In this document: piece by piece, positions 54,844-64,000 of the stretch
How positions within the stretch are numbered: the stretch's first letter is position 1
Layout of the letters: each line of letters begins with the position of its first letter
The notes under the pieces: model-generated
The model's database searches: none
What the model saw: the letters and a program-made list of their open reading frames with translations, nothing else
What the model was told of the DNA's origin: nothing
Made by a program: the position numbers and the translations under genes
Assembly: GCF_016406145.1 (NCBI RefSeq)
Contig: NZ_CP066306.1
Span: 4,216,001-4,280,000, forward strand
Direction of reading: 5' to 3'
Source of the DNA: Pseudomonas putida
Lineage (GTDB): Bacteria > Pseudomonadota > Gammaproteobacteria > Pseudomonadales > Pseudomonadaceae
Length of the DNA stretch: 64,000 nucleotides

Positions 54844-56088
54844 ATGCGTCTTGTTTCTACACTTACCGGAGTGAGCCTCACCGGCATGATGCTGGCTCTG
54901 AGTACTCCGGCCAGTGCGGCTGTCGACGCCAAGCTGCTCGAAATGCTCCGCGCCAATGGCTCGATCAACCAGGCGCAGTACAACGAACTGCAAGGTGACC
55001 TGGCAAAAGAAACCAAGGAAAAGGCCGACCAGAAAGCTCAGTCAGAACGCATGAGCTCCTTCGAACAGAAAGTGGCATGGGCCGCCAAGACCCAGGTCAA
55101 AGGCGACATACGTCTGCGCTACGAGGACGTCAACGTCGACGACCCGAACAGCAGCAGCGGCAACCAGGACCGCCAGCGCGTTCGCGCCCGCGTCGGTTTC
55201 TACAGCGAGATCAACCCGCAAGTCGACGCAGGCATCCGCATCGCCACCGGCAGCAGCGCAGACCGCCGTTCGACCAACCAGAGTTTCGATAACTACTTCG
55301 ACAAAAAATCGCTGTGGGTCGACCAGGCCTACCTCGACTGGCACCCGACCGCAGTACCGAACCTGCACCTGATCGGCGGCAAGATGGCACAGCCTTGGGT
55401 GAGCATGGGTGACATCATCTGGGACGGCGACATCAACCCGGAAGGCGTTGCCGCCACCTACAAGACAGACCTCGGCGGCGCCGAAGTCTTCGCCAGCGCG
55501 GGCCAGTACACGCTCAAGGACAACGTGGACGGCGACGGCGTGCAGTACAAGCACGACGCCCAGGTCTACCACGGCCAGTTGGGCGCCAAGTTCGCCCCGG
55601 CCGATGTGCTCAAGCTCACTGTCGGCGCGAGCATCTATGGCTACGACAACGACAAGGAAGCGACCATCCTGCAGTCGTTCGGCAATACCACCAACGAGTT
55701 CAACCTGGTGGAAGGCTTCGGCCAGCTGGACTTCACCGGCCTCGCCATCCCGTTGTCGGCGTATGGCCAGTACGTGAAGAACACCGAAAGCACCGATGGC
55801 GAAGACCAGGCCTGGCTGGCTGGCCTGAAGACCAAAGTCGGCGCCTGGAGCCTGGATTACAACTACCGCGATGTTCAGCGCAACGCCGTGGTCAGCCTGT
55901 TCACCGACTCCGACTTCGGCAACGGTTACACCGGCTCGCGCGGCCACAAGTTCAAGGTCGGTTATGAAATCGACAAGAACTTCTCGCTGGGCGCCGCTTA
56001 CCTGATGGCCAAGACCGACCTGTCGCAGTTGCCGAACAGCGATGCCGATGTCGACACGCTGCAGGTGGACCTGGAAGCCAAGTTCTAA
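54844..56088 (+). CDS. putative outer-membrane porin
   Basis: 414 residues. A signal peptide (1-25, ASAAV) is followed by a short coiled coil (KLLEMLRANGSINQAQYNELQGDLAKETKEK). Then comes a beta-barrel rich in alternating polar/aromatic strands, ending in Phe (VDTLQVDLEAKF), the usual outer-membrane signature. AGGGAGAACCTT precedes the ATG. The substrate is unknown; it matches the putative-porin family common in pseudomonads. A strong terminator follows. Confidence 0.88.
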   Translation: MRLVSTLTGVSLTGMMLALSTPASAAVDAKLLEMLRANGSINQAQYNELQGDLAKETKEKADQKAQSERMSSFEQKVAWAAKTQVKGDIRLRYEDVNVDDPNSSSGNQDRQRVRARVGFYSEINPQVDAGIRIATGSSADRRSTNQSFDNYFDKKSLWVDQAYLDWHPTAVPNLHLIGGKMAQPWVSMGDIIWDGDINPEGVAATYKTDLGGAEVFASAGQYTLKDNVDGDGVQYKHDAQVYHGQLGAKFAPADVLKLTVGASIYGYDNDKEATILQSFGNTTNEFNLVEGFGQLDFTGLAIPLSAYGQYVKNTESTDGEDQAWLAGLKTKVGAWSLDYNYRDVQRNAVVSLFTDSDFGNGYTGSRGHKFKVGYEIDKNFSLGAAYLMAKTDLSQLPNSDADVDTLQVDLEAKF

Positions 56089-56113
56089 GCTGCAACGCCT
56101 TAGCTTCACTCAA

Positions 56114-56156
56114 GGCGGGAAATGCCGACCCCATCCGGCATTTCCTGCCTTTTTTT
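56114..56156 (+). terminator. rho-independent terminator of the porin gene
   Basis: GGCGGGAAATGCCG (56114-56127) pairs with CGGCATTTCCTGCC (56136-56149) over 14 positions with one G-T pair. Seven T follow (56150-56156). Confidence 0.92.
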
Positions 56157-56169
56157 GCCTGCGAGAAAC

Positions 56170-56210
56170 GCACAGGCCCCACCGCCGGCAAGCCGGCGCA
56201 GGGCCTGTGC
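56170..56210. terminator. long hairpin between porin and FabH-like genes
   Basis: GCACAGGCCC (56170-56179) and GGGCCTGTGC (56201-56210) enclose an inner CGCCGGC/GCCGGCG palindrome. The inner part resembles the REP core. It lies seven bases from the FabH-like stop and probably stops transcription from that side; there is no clear T-tract. Confidence 0.6.
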
Positions 56211-56216
56211 CAACTG

Positions 56217-57338
56217 TCAGCGTTTACGCAGGATCACACTACCAATCGAATAACCCGCACCAAACGAGCTCAACACGCCCAGCGAACCCTTGGCCAGGTC
56301 ATCCTGGTAGAGGTGGAAGGCAATCACCGACCCTGCCGAGCTGGTGTTGGCATAACGGTCGAGAATGACCGGTGCATCTTCCTCAGCCACTTCACGCCCC
56401 AGCAGCTTCTTGACGATCAGGTGGTTCATGCTCAGGTTGGCCTGGTGCAGCCAGAAGCGCTTGACGTCGGAGGGCTGCAGATCGTTCTCGCCCAGGTGCT
56501 TGCCGATCAGCTCGGCGACCATCGGGCAGACTTCCTTGAATACCTTGCGGCCTTCCTGCACGAACAACTTGTCCCGCGTACCGACGCCCTCTTCCGCAGC
56601 ACGGTTGAGGAAGCCGAAATTGTTGCGGATATTGTTGGAGAACGAGGTCTGCAACTTGGTACCGAGGATATCGAACTGGTGTGCCGAGGTGGCCTGGTCG
56701 GCACGCTCGACCAGCACGGCAGTGGCGGCGTCACCAAAAATGAAATGGCTGTCGCGGTCACGGAAGTTCAGATGCCCGGTGCAAATCTCCGGGCTGACCA
56801 CCAGCAACGCACGGGCCTGGCCCAGTTGCACGCTGTTGGCTGCGGTCTGGATACCGAAAGTGGCCGAGGAGCAAGCCACGTTCATGTCGAAGGCGAAGCC
56901 CTGGATGCCCAGCGCCTGCTGCACTTCGATGGCGATGGCCGGGTACGGGCGCTGCAGGTTGGAGCAGGCGACGATCACACCGTCGACATCGGCAGGTGTG
57001 CGGCCGGCGCGCTCAAGCGCCTGACGGGCAGCGGCCACGCCCATCTCGCAAAGGATCGACTGCTCGTCATTGGAACGCTCCGGCAGGCGCGGCTTCATGC
57101 GCTGCGGGTCGAGAATGCCGGCCTTGTCCATGACGAAGCGGCTCTTGATGCCCGAGGCCTTCTCGATGAAGGCGGCGTCGGAGAGCGGCGCAGCTTCGAC
57201 CTCGCCGCGCTCGATGGCGGCAGCGTTGTCGCGGTTGAACTGCTGCGACCAGGTGTTGAAGGATTCCACCAGTTCTTCGTTGGAAATGCTCTGGGCCGGG
57301 GTATACAGGCCGGTGCCGCTGATCACGACGTTATGCAC
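56217..57338 (-). CDS. beta-ketoacyl-ACP synthase III family protein (FabH-like)
   Basis: 373 residues from GTG 57338 (AGAGGA upstream), starting MHNVVISGTGLYTPAQSISN. The catalytic triad of the KAS III fold is intact: Cys in NVACSSATFG, His in FWLHQANLSMNHL and Asn in RYANTSSAGS. It is longer than E. coli FabH (317) and belongs to the Pseudomonas PA3286-like group, which condenses acyl-CoA from beta-oxidation with malonyl-ACP (known from P. aeruginosa). Substrate choice here is inferred. Confidence 0.9.
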   Translation of the reverse strand: MHNVVISGTGLYTPAQSISNEELVESFNTWSQQFNRDNAAAIERGEVEAAPLSDAAFIEKASGIKSRFVMDKAGILDPQRMKPRLPERSNDEQSILCEMGVAAARQALERAGRTPADVDGVIVACSNLQRPYPAIAIEVQQALGIQGFAFDMNVACSSATFGIQTAANSVQLGQARALLVVSPEICTGHLNFRDRDSHFIFGDAATAVLVERADQATSAHQFDILGTKLQTSFSNNIRNNFGFLNRAAEEGVGTRDKLFVQEGRKVFKEVCPMVAELIGKHLGENDLQPSDVKRFWLHQANLSMNHLIVKKLLGREVAEEDAPVILDRYANTSSAGSVIAFHLYQDDLAKGSLGVLSSFGAGYSIGSVILRKR

Positions 57339-57431
57339 GATCGTTCCTCTGGTCAAAGGCCATCGCCACAGGGCGCTGGCTGGAGTAATAGCACTTTAGT
57401 ACCAAGTTCATGGCGCAGGTTGAACCCGCAA

Positions 57432-57450
57432 GGGGCCGCAATGCGGCCCC
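57432..57450 (-). terminator. hairpin after hrpA
   Basis: GGGGCCGC (57432-57439), an AAT loop, and GCGGCCCC (57443-57450). It lies 34 bases beyond the hrpA stop. The stem is strong but followed by only two T on the minus strand. Confidence 0.45.
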
Positions 57451-57483
57451 AAATTGCCTCAATATTGCCACAACTTGCGGGGT

Positions 57484-60400
57484 TTAGGCTTCCACCTGAG
57501 ACCACTGTTTGCTCAGACGCTTGTCAGAAATCGGTACTTTCGTGCCCAATTGCTGGGCAAACAGCGACACCCGATATTCTTCCAGCAACCAGCGGTACAA
57601 GGTCAGCTGCTCGTCGCGCTTGCCCTCTTGGGCGTGCTTGTCGGCACGGGCCTTGTACTGGGCCCAGAGGTTGGTCAGCTCGCCACTCCACACCCGGTCC
57701 CTCTGCACCTGGGTGCCAAGCTTCTCCAGGCGCAACTCCACCGCCCTGAGGTAGCGCGGCAGCTCCTTGAACCAGGCCGAAGGCGTCTCGCGCACGAAGC
57801 CCGGATACACCAGGTTGGCCAACTGCTGCTTGATGTCGTTCAGCGCCACCGCCTGGCTCAGGTCGATCTTGCCTTTGAAACGCTTCTGCAGGCTGTGCCA
57901 CAGCTTGAGCACTTCCAGCGTCTGGCGGGCCAGGCGCTCGGCATGCTCGGCCCAGCTGCCGCGCTTGCGCTCGGCAAGCCCGGCCAATGCTGCGCCATCG
58001 CGCGGTAGCGTGGCCTCCCCTTCGAGGATGCAACTGTCGAGGCTGGCCAGCAGGATATCCTCCACCAGCGCCTCGACGCGGCCCAGTTCGCGGTACAGCA
58101 AGCCCAGTTCGGTCAACCCGGGGAGCTTGCCGCGCAGGAACTTGGCAGGCTCTGCCAACTGTTGCAGCAACAGGCGCTGCAAGGCACGGCGATGCTGAAA
58201 CTCGGCTTCGGCCTGGGTCGAGAAACGCCCCTCGCGCACGCTGCCGCTCTCTTCCACCAATGCCGGGTACACCGTCATCGACAGCCCGGCGATCTTCTGC
58301 TGGGCGGTCTGCTTCACTTCACTGAAGGCCTTGGCCTGCACCGGCTGCGCGCCCTTGTCGTCGCGCGGCACCGCCAGCGCTGCCTGGCTGGCGGCAGCAA
58401 AGCGTGCGGTCAACTCGGCCAGGTCGCGGCCCTCGCCGAGGAACTTGCCCTGGCCATCGACCACCTCGATATTCATGCGCAGATGCCCTTCGACCAGGCC
58501 TACCGACTCTGCCCAGGCCTCATCGGACACACGGGCACCGGTCATGCGCAACAGCTCCTGCCCCAAGGCCTGAGGCAAGGCCCCCTGGCCGAACGTCATG
58601 CGTGCCAGCGATGCCTTGACGAAATCCGGTACCGGCACGAAGTTCTTGCGCAGGGCCTTGGGCAGGTTGCGCACCAGCGCCACGCACTTGGCTTCGAGCA
58701 AGCCCGGCACCAGCCACTCCAGGCGCTCGCCCGGCAGGCTTGGCAACAGCGGCGCGGGCACCCTTACAGTCACGCCGTCGCGTGGGTGGCCTGGTTCGAA
58801 GTGGTAGCTCAGCGGCAGGCGCAGCTCGCCGACCTGCAGGCTGTCCGGGTATTGCGCCGCAGTGACTTCGCTGGCCTCACGGGCCAACACGTCTTCCTCA
58901 CGCATGATAAGCAGGCTCGCATCCTTCTGGCTGCCCATGCGATACCAGCTGTCGAAGGTCGCGGTCTGGTGGATCTCCGCTGGCAGGCGCGCTTCGTAGA
59001 AGGCGTAAAGGGTTTCTTCATCGGCAAGAATGTCGCGCCGACGCGCCTTGGCTTCCAGCTCGTCGAGCTCTTCAAGCAGGCGCTTGTTGGCGGCCAGGCA
59101 CTTGGCTCGCGACTGGATTTCGCCCCCAACCAGCCCTTCGCGTATGAACAGCTCACGCGAGGTAACCGGGTCGATCGGACCGTAATGCACTGGGCGGCGG
59201 CCGACCAGGATCAGCCCGTACAGGGTGATTTGCTCGTAGGCCACCACCTGCCCGCGCTTCTTCTCCCAGTGCGGTTCGAAGTGGTTCTTCTTGACCAGGT
59301 GAGTCGCCAGCGGCTCGATCCAGTCGGGCTCGATCTTGGCCACCATGCGCGCATACAACTTGGTGGTCTCCACCAGCTCGGCGGCCATGACCCACTGCGG
59401 GCGCTTGCGGCCAATGCCTGAAGACGGATGCACCCAGAAACGCCGCTGACGCGCGCCCTGGTAGTCGCCGTCTTCGGTCTTGTGGCCGATCTGGCTGAGC
59501 AGCCCGCTGAGGATGGCTTTGTGCATCTTCTGGTAGTCGGACGGATCTTTGTTCACCGTCAGTTGCAGGTCACGGCAGATCAGCGCCAACTGACGATGGG
59601 CGTCGCGCCATTCGCGAAGGCGCAAATAGTTGAGAAAATTCTTGCGGCACCAGTTGCGTAGCGGGTTGGCCGTCAGCGCCTGGCGCTGCTCCTCGAAGCC
59701 ACGCCACAGGTTGACCAGTGCGGCAAAATCGGAATCCACATCTTTCCACTGCGCATGCGCCTGGTCAGCCGCCTGCTGACGCTCCGGCGGGCGCTCGCGC
59801 GGGTCCTGCACCGACAATGCACTGGTGACGATCAGCACTTCCTGCAGGCTGCCCTGACGGGCGCCTTCGAGCAGCATCCGGCCCAGCCGGGGGTCGATCG
59901 GCAAGCGCGCCAGCTGACGGCCCAGGGGCGTCAGCTGGTTCTCGCGGTTGACCGCCGACAGCTCCTGCAGCAGGTTGAAGCCGTCGCTGATGGCCTTGCC
60001 ATCCGGCGGCTCGATGAACGGGAAGGCATCAATGGCGCCCAGCCGCAGGTGCAGCATCTGCAGGATCACCGCCGCCAGGTTGGTGCGCAGGATCTCGGGG
60101 TCGGTGAAGGCTGGCCGGCCGTTGAAGTCTTCTTCGCTGTAAAGGCGTATGCAAATGCCAGGCTCGACACGGCCGCAACGGCCCTTACGCTGGTTGGCGC
60201 TGGCCTGGGATACCGCTTCGATCGGCAAGCGCTGGACCTTGGCCCGGTAGCTGTAGCGGCTGATGCGGGCGGTACCGGTGTCGATTACATAGCGGATGCC
60301 TGGCACGGTCAGCGAGGTTTCCGCCACGTTGGTGGCCAGCACCACACGGCGGCCAGTGTGCGACTGGAAGATACGCTGCTGCTCGGCCGGAGACAGGCGC

Positions 60401-61389
60401 GCATACAGCGGCAGGATCTCGGTATGACGCAACTGGGCCTTACGCAGGATCTCGGCGGCATCGCGAATCTCGCGCTCGCCCGGCAGGAACACCAGCACGT
60501 CGCCGGGGCCCTTGCCCTCGCTGCGCTCGTGGTGGGCGATCTCATCGAGGGTGGCGAGGATCGCCTGGTCGACGGTGAGGTCGTCCTCGACCTGGTTGCC
60601 TTCTTCGTCCTGTTCACTGGTCAGCGGGCGATACCAAGTGTCCACCGGATAGGTACGGCCGGACACCTCGATGATCGGCGCACCATCGAAATGCTTGGAG
60701 AAGCGCTCCAGGTCGATGGTTGCCGAAGTGATGATCAGCTTCAGGTCCGGGCGGCGATGCAGCAGGGTCTTGAGGTAGCCGAGCAGGAAATCGATGTTCA
60801 GGCTGCGCTCGTGCGCCTCGTCGACGATGATCGTGTCGTAGCGCTCGAGGAAGCGGTCATGTTGGGTTTCGGCCAGCAAGATGCCGTCGGTCATCAGCTT
60901 GACCAAGGTGTTGGCGTCGCTCTGGTCCTCGAACCGTACCTGGTAACCGACCAGGGCGCCCAGCGGTGTACCAAGCTCTTCAGCCACACGGGCAGCAACG
61001 CTGCGCGCCGCAATCCGCCGTGGCTGGGTGTGGGCGATCAGGCCGTGGCTGCCGCGGCCCAGCTCCAGGCAGATCTTGGGTAGCTGGGTGGTCTTGCCCG
61101 AACCGGTCTCACCGGCAATCACCAGGACCTGGTTTTCGGCCAATGCCTTTTTGATCTCGTCACGCTTGGCGGCAATCGGCAAGCTGTCGTCGTAGCGGAT
61201 GCGCGGCACACTGTGCTGGCGCGCGGTCACCTGGGCGCAAGACGCCTGGACCTTTTCCACCCACTGCGCGAGCTTGGCCTCGTCGGGGCGCTTGCGCAGC
61301 TCATGCAGTTGCCGGCGCAGGCGATGGCGGTCGGCGATCATGGCGTGGTCGAGGTTTTGCAGCAGTTTGTCGATGGCGTGGTCAGTCAT
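57484..61389 (-). CDS. hrpA: ATP-dependent RNA helicase HrpA
   Basis: 1,301 residues, full family length, from ATG 61389. Helicase core (about 65-420): GETGSGKTTQ, DEAHERSLN, SATID, TNVAETSLTVPGI and QRKGRCGRVEPG. The helicase-associated domain, OB-fold and the long DUF3418 C-terminal region (about 700-1295) follow. E. coli HrpA acts in mRNA processing and rescue of collided ribosomes. The upstream alternative (TTG 61440) has no support. Confidence 0.95.
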   Translation of the reverse strand: MTDHAIDKLLQNLDHAMIADRHRLRRQLHELRKRPDEAKLAQWVEKVQASCAQVTARQHSVPRIRYDDSLPIAAKRDEIKKALAENQVLVIAGETGSGKTTQLPKICLELGRGSHGLIAHTQPRRIAARSVAARVAEELGTPLGALVGYQVRFEDQSDANTLVKLMTDGILLAETQHDRFLERYDTIIVDEAHERSLNIDFLLGYLKTLLHRRPDLKLIITSATIDLERFSKHFDGAPIIEVSGRTYPVDTWYRPLTSEQDEEGNQVEDDLTVDQAILATLDEIAHHERSEGKGPGDVLVFLPGEREIRDAAEILRKAQLRHTEILPLYARLSPAEQQRIFQSHTGRRVVLATNVAETSLTVPGIRYVIDTGTARISRYSYRAKVQRLPIEAVSQASANQRKGRCGRVEPGICIRLYSEEDFNGRPAFTDPEILRTNLAAVILQMLHLRLGAIDAFPFIEPPDGKAISDGFNLLQELSAVNRENQLTPLGRQLARLPIDPRLGRMLLEGARQGSLQEVLIVTSALSVQDPRERPPERQQAADQAHAQWKDVDSDFAALVNLWRGFEEQRQALTANPLRNWCRKNFLNYLRLREWRDAHRQLALICRDLQLTVNKDPSDYQKMHKAILSGLLSQIGHKTEDGDYQGARQRRFWVHPSSGIGRKRPQWVMAAELVETTKLYARMVAKIEPDWIEPLATHLVKKNHFEPHWEKKRGQVVAYEQITLYGLILVGRRPVHYGPIDPVTSRELFIREGLVGGEIQSRAKCLAANKRLLEELDELEAKARRRDILADEETLYAFYEARLPAEIHQTATFDSWYRMGSQKDASLLIMREEDVLAREASEVTAAQYPDSLQVGELRLPLSYHFEPGHPRDGVTVRVPAPLLPSLPGERLEWLVPGLLEAKCVALVRNLPKALRKNFVPVPDFVKASLARMTFGQGALPQALGQELLRMTGARVSDEAWAESVGLVEGHLRMNIEVVDGQGKFLGEGRDLAELTARFAAASQAALAVPRDDKGAQPVQAKAFSEVKQTAQQKIAGLSMTVYPALVEESGSVREGRFSTQAEAEFQHRRALQRLLLQQLAEPAKFLRGKLPGLTELGLLYRELGRVEALVEDILLASLDSCILEGEATLPRDGAALAGLAERKRGSWAEHAERLARQTLEVLKLWHSLQKRFKGKIDLSQAVALNDIKQQLANLVYPGFVRETPSAWFKELPRYLRAVELRLEKLGTQVQRDRVWSGELTNLWAQYKARADKHAQEGKRDEQLTLYRWLLEEYRVSLFAQQLGTKVPISDKRLSKQWSQVEA

Positions 61390-61800
61390 GGGGCTTTTTA
61401 GTGATGCAGGTGAGCCTGCTTTTGCATGATCGGCATTCAAAGGATGCGCGATTGTCGCAGATTTGCCGGCTTTTTGCTGTCTGTACCGCCCCCCGCGAAT
61501 GTTTAGCCGATACCAGAGTGAAGGTTGCCATTCACTGCTTTAATCAACCTGACGCTGCATGTGAGTATCCAACGCATGATCCCCTTCCAGCCCATCGCCC
61601 CGCCGCTGTCGCGCCCTTCGCTACCGAAGGCCCGCATCTGCGCCGGTGAAAATCCGCTGGTCCATGTGATCCTGGCCTTCTGGGCCCTCTGGCATTGCCG
61701 CCACGCCCGCCCACCGGACACTTCACTCGCGCATCTGACAAAGCCCGGCCACCTTTCGGCCGATTGACTCAGCCGGACCGCCGCCAAGCTGCGGTCCTGT
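61390..61800. other. 411-bp intergenic region between hrpA and the glutamine-synthetase gene
   Basis: This region must hold the divergent promoters of hrpA and the polyamine genes. Apart from the small ORF at 61576-61767 I see no gene, no long palindrome and no convincing operator. A short GGCC/GGCC hairpin occurs near 61749-61763. Confidence 0.6.
61576..61767 (+). CDS. possible 63-residue small protein
   Basis: The frame from ATG 61576 to TGA 61767 uses G or C at about four fifths of third positions, like the real genes around it. It contains a hydrophobic stretch (PLVHVILAFWALWHC) with a basic flank. There is no good ribosome site and no recognised family. It could be a leader peptide for the polyamine genes 34 bases downstream, or chance. 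Confidence 0.3.
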   Translation: MIPFQPIAPPLSRPSLPKARICAGENPLVHVILAFWALWHCRHARPPDTSLAHLTKPGHLSAD

Positions 61801-63186
61801 ATGCACACGAGCGAATCCCTCATGCACTTTGCACCTGTTGAACACGCCCGACGTTTCCTTGCCGAAAACCCCGATATCGAGCTGTTCGAACTGTTCATCC
61901 TCGACGCCAACGGCGTGCCGCGCGGCAAGCTGCTGCACCGCGACGAGCTGCTGGCGGTTTACCAGAGCGGCCGCCCGCTGCCCAGTACCATCCTGGGCCT
62001 GACCCTCAACGGCGATGACGTGGAAAACTCCGGGCTGGTCTGGGACGTCGGCGACATCGACTGCCGCGCCTACCCCATGGAGGGCAGCCTGGTGCGCCTG
62101 CCGTGGCGCCGCGTGCCGACCGCCGCCGTGCAAGTCAGCATGCACCCCAGCGAAGGCCTGCCGGCCAGTGTCGCCGACCCGCGCCATGTGCTGTTGCGCA
62201 CCATCGACGCGCTCAAGGCCGATGGCTACCACCCGGTAATGGCATGCGAGCTGGAGTTCTTCCTGCTCGACCAGCAGCGTGACGCCCAGGGCCGTCCTCA
62301 ACCGGCTCTGGACAACGACGGCGGCCGCCCGCGCAGCACCCAGGTGTATGGCCTGCGTGAGCTGGAGCAGATAGAGCCGTTTCTCGCCGACCTTTACGCG
62401 GCCTGCAAAGCCCAGGGCATCCCGGCCCGCACGGCGATTTCGGAGTACGCCCCCGGCCAGGTGGAAATCACCCTGGAGCATGGCGATGCCCTGGAAGCGA
62501 TGGACCAGGCCGTGCGCTACAAGCGCTTGGTCAAAGGCGTGGCGCACGCCCACGGCATGCAGGCGTGCTTCATGGCCAAACCCTTTGCGCAACTGGCCGG
62601 CACCGGCATGCACATGCACCTGAGCCTGGCCGACAGCGCCGGCAACAACCTGTTCGCCAGCGAAGACAAGGCCGGCACCCCGCTGCTACGCCAAGCGGTT
62701 GCCGGCATGCTGCGCCACCTGCGCGACTCGCTGCTGCTGTTCTGCCCCAACGCCAACTCGTTCCGTCGTTTCCAGGCCAACAGCTATGCACCGCTGGCGC
62801 CAACCTGGGGTGTCGACAACCGCACAGTCAGCTTGCGCGTGCCCGGCGGGCCGGCCAACAGCCGCCATGTCGAACACCGCATCTGTGGCGCCGACGCCAA
62901 CCCGTACCTGGCCGCTGCGGCGATTCTCGCTGCCAGCCACCGCGGCATCCGCGAGCAACTCGACCCGGGTACTCCGGTCGAAGGCAACGGCTATGCCCAG
63001 GCCACCGAGCACCTGCCCACCGACTGGCTGACTGCCCTCGACGCACTGGAGCGTTCGGCGTGGGCACGCGAAGCACTCGGTGCGGACTTTCTCGGGGTGT
63101 ACCTGAAGGTCAAGCGCGCCGAGTATCGCCAGTTCATGGCCGAAGTCAGCGAACAGGACTGGCGCTGGTACCTGCACCAGGCCTGA
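61801..63186 (+). CDS. glutamine-synthetase-family gamma-glutamylpolyamine synthetase
   Basis: 461 residues from ATG 61801; an ATG at 61822 is also in frame. The glutamine synthetase C-domain motifs are present: ELEFFLLD, SEYAPGQVEITLEH, TGMHMHLSLAD, FCPNANSFRRF and NRTVSLRVPGG, then EHRICGADANPYLAAAAIL. It fits the PauA/PuuA group, which attaches glutamate to putrescine or other polyamines. The oxidase gene follows after 30 bases. Amine specificity cannot be told. Confidence 0.92.
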   Translation: MHTSESLMHFAPVEHARRFLAENPDIELFELFILDANGVPRGKLLHRDELLAVYQSGRPLPSTILGLTLNGDDVENSGLVWDVGDIDCRAYPMEGSLVRLPWRRVPTAAVQVSMHPSEGLPASVADPRHVLLRTIDALKADGYHPVMACELEFFLLDQQRDAQGRPQPALDNDGGRPRSTQVYGLRELEQIEPFLADLYAACKAQGIPARTAISEYAPGQVEITLEHGDALEAMDQAVRYKRLVKGVAHAHGMQACFMAKPFAQLAGTGMHMHLSLADSAGNNLFASEDKAGTPLLRQAVAGMLRHLRDSLLLFCPNANSFRRFQANSYAPLAPTWGVDNRTVSLRVPGGPANSRHVEHRICGADANPYLAAAAILAASHRGIREQLDPGTPVEGNGYAQATEHLPTDWLTALDALERSAWAREALGADFLGVYLKVKRAEYRQFMAEVSEQDWRWYLHQA

Positions 63187-63216
63187 GCCTCACCCTATTC
63201 AAAATAAGGAACACCC

Positions 63217-64000
63217 ATGAACGCAGCAGTGAACAACGGCCCGGCCCAGCGCGCGCCGTCCTACTACAGTGCCTCCCTCAACGACCACACGCAGTACCCG
63301 CAGCTCAAGGGCACCGTGCAGGTCGACGTAGCCATTATCGGCGGCGGTTTCACCGGCGTAGCCACCGCCGTGGAGCTGGCCGAGCGCGGCCTGAAGGTGG
63401 CGGTGGTGGAAACCAACCGCATCGGCTGGGGCGCCAGCGGCCGTAACGGCGGCCAGGTTACCGGCAGCCTCTCGGGCGACGAAGCCATGCGCACGCAGAT
63501 GCGCGACCGCCTGGGCAGCGAAGTGGATGACTTTATCTGGCACCTGCGCTGGCGCGGGCACCAGATCATTGAGCAGCGGGTCGAGCGCTATGGCATCGAT
63601 TGTGACCTCAAGCGCGGCCACCTGCATGCAGCGATGAAACCGTCACACCTCAACGAGCTGCGCGCCTTCGAAGCCGAAGCGCAGCGCCGCGGCATGGGTG
63701 ACCAGGTGCACATGCTCGACCGCAACGCGGTTGCCGAGCACCTGCAAAGCCCGTTGTACCTGGGTGCGCTGAAAAACCTGCGCAACCTGCACCTGCACCC
63801 GCTCAATCTGTGCCTGGGCGAGGCGCGTGCAGCCCATGCACTGGGCGCGCTGATCTTCGAGAATTCCGAAGTGCTGGACATCGTGCACGGCCCGCGCCCT
63901 GCAGTGGTCACTGCCCAAGGCCGAATCGAAGCACGCCAGGTGATGCTGGCCGGCGACGTTTACCACAAACTGGAAAAGCGTCAGCTCAAGGGCAAGATCT
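63217..64000 (+). CDS. gamma-glutamylputrescine-type FAD oxidoreductase, 3' end outside window
   Basis: 261 codons are visible from ATG 63217 (AAGGA upstream) and the frame is open at the window edge. The N-terminal FAD-binding motif VDVAIIGGGFTGVATAVELAERGLKVAVVE is followed by GWGASGRNGGQVTGSLSGDE, typical of DAO-family PuuB/PauB enzymes. It oxidises the gamma-glutamylated amine made by the preceding gene's product. The two form the first steps of the polyamine breakdown pathway. Confidence 0.93.
   Translation, partial: MNAAVNNGPAQRAPSYYSASLNDHTQYPQLKGTVQVDVAIIGGGFTGVATAVELAERGLKVAVVETNRIGWGASGRNGGQVTGSLSGDEAMRTQMRDRLGSEVDDFIWHLRWRGHQIIEQRVERYGIDCDLKRGHLHAAMKPSHLNELRAFEAEAQRRGMGDQVHMLDRNAVAEHLQSPLYLGALKNLRNLHLHPLNLCLGEARAAHALGALIFENSEVLDIVHGPRPAVVTAQGRIEARQVMLAGDVYHKLEKRQLKGKI

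Noticed and set aside
55042..56109. A 355-codon minus-strand frame opposite the porin
   Set aside because: Antisense shadow with no domain; the porin has signal peptide, ribosome site and terminator.

Overview
The window is about 64 kb of GC-rich (low 60s % by eye) gammaproteobacterial chromosome. Almost every protein looks like the Pseudomonas putida group: a GbuR/GbuA guanidinobutyrate locus, a PlpD-type patatin, a PauA/PauB-type polyamine pair at the right edge, and inverted pairs of short Pseudomonas REP palindromes between genes. From memory the backbone order (CpxR-like system, TrkH, RecQ, YecA, YbaN, TolC-like protein, DTW protein, Aer, GbuR/GbuA, HrpA, glutamine synthetase/FAD oxidase) resembles one region of the P. 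putida KT2440 chromosome. That is recollection, not a comparison made here. No rRNA, tRNA, CRISPR array, prophage or intact insertion sequence was seen.

Layout. 1-4.2 kb: truncated yciB, yciI, then a CpxR/Spy/CpxA-like envelope-stress set with a TTTAC-N6-TTTAC site in front of the spy-like gene, and a nitroreductase. 4.4-16.5 kb: trkH, two AraC regulators, a DUF962 membrane protein, an LpxH-like phosphoesterase, an EamA exporter, a SelW-like protein, a plpD-like patatin/barrel protein, a MarR regulator, recQ, yecA and ybaN.

16.6-29.6 kb is the most striking block: a 2,524-residue repeat-rich adhesin with an N-terminal LapA-type retention module and C-terminal RTX repeats. It is divergent from a complete type I secretion set (TolC-like, ABC with degenerate peptidase domain, HlyD-like). 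The AT-rich 466-bp region between them carries three copies of TTTGGCGA, two of which form an inverted repeat around a candidate adhesin promoter. Three near-identical 732-bp tandem repeats and a second family of diverged repeats lie inside the adhesin gene. A candidate structured RNA follows the secretion genes.

29.8-38.3 kb: DTW protein, aerotaxis receptor, gbuR, gbuA and a sodium:solute symporter. Next comes a 42-residue PA1414-like gene, absent from simple long-ORF lists, with a well-formed Anr box, a correctly spaced -10 element and a terminator. A LysR/MFS divergent pair follows. 38.4-43.1 kb is more accessory: an EamA transporter, a DUF2513-like protein, a BrnT/BrnA toxin-antitoxin pair, a LuxR regulator and an eutH gene whose 5' end is missing.

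43.1-64 kb: DEAD-box helicase, MscS-family channel, and an AEC transporter whose 3' end and adjoining REP have been duplicated as a 142-bp tandem. Then come an amine/carboxylate exporter, azoR, a small exported protein, LysR, an alpha/beta hydrolase, a periplasmic cyclophilin, an MsbA-like ABC exporter, a FemAB/GNAT-like protein, a porin, a FabH-like ketoacyl synthase, HrpA, and gamma-glutamylpolyamine synthetase plus oxidase. The last gene runs off the right edge.
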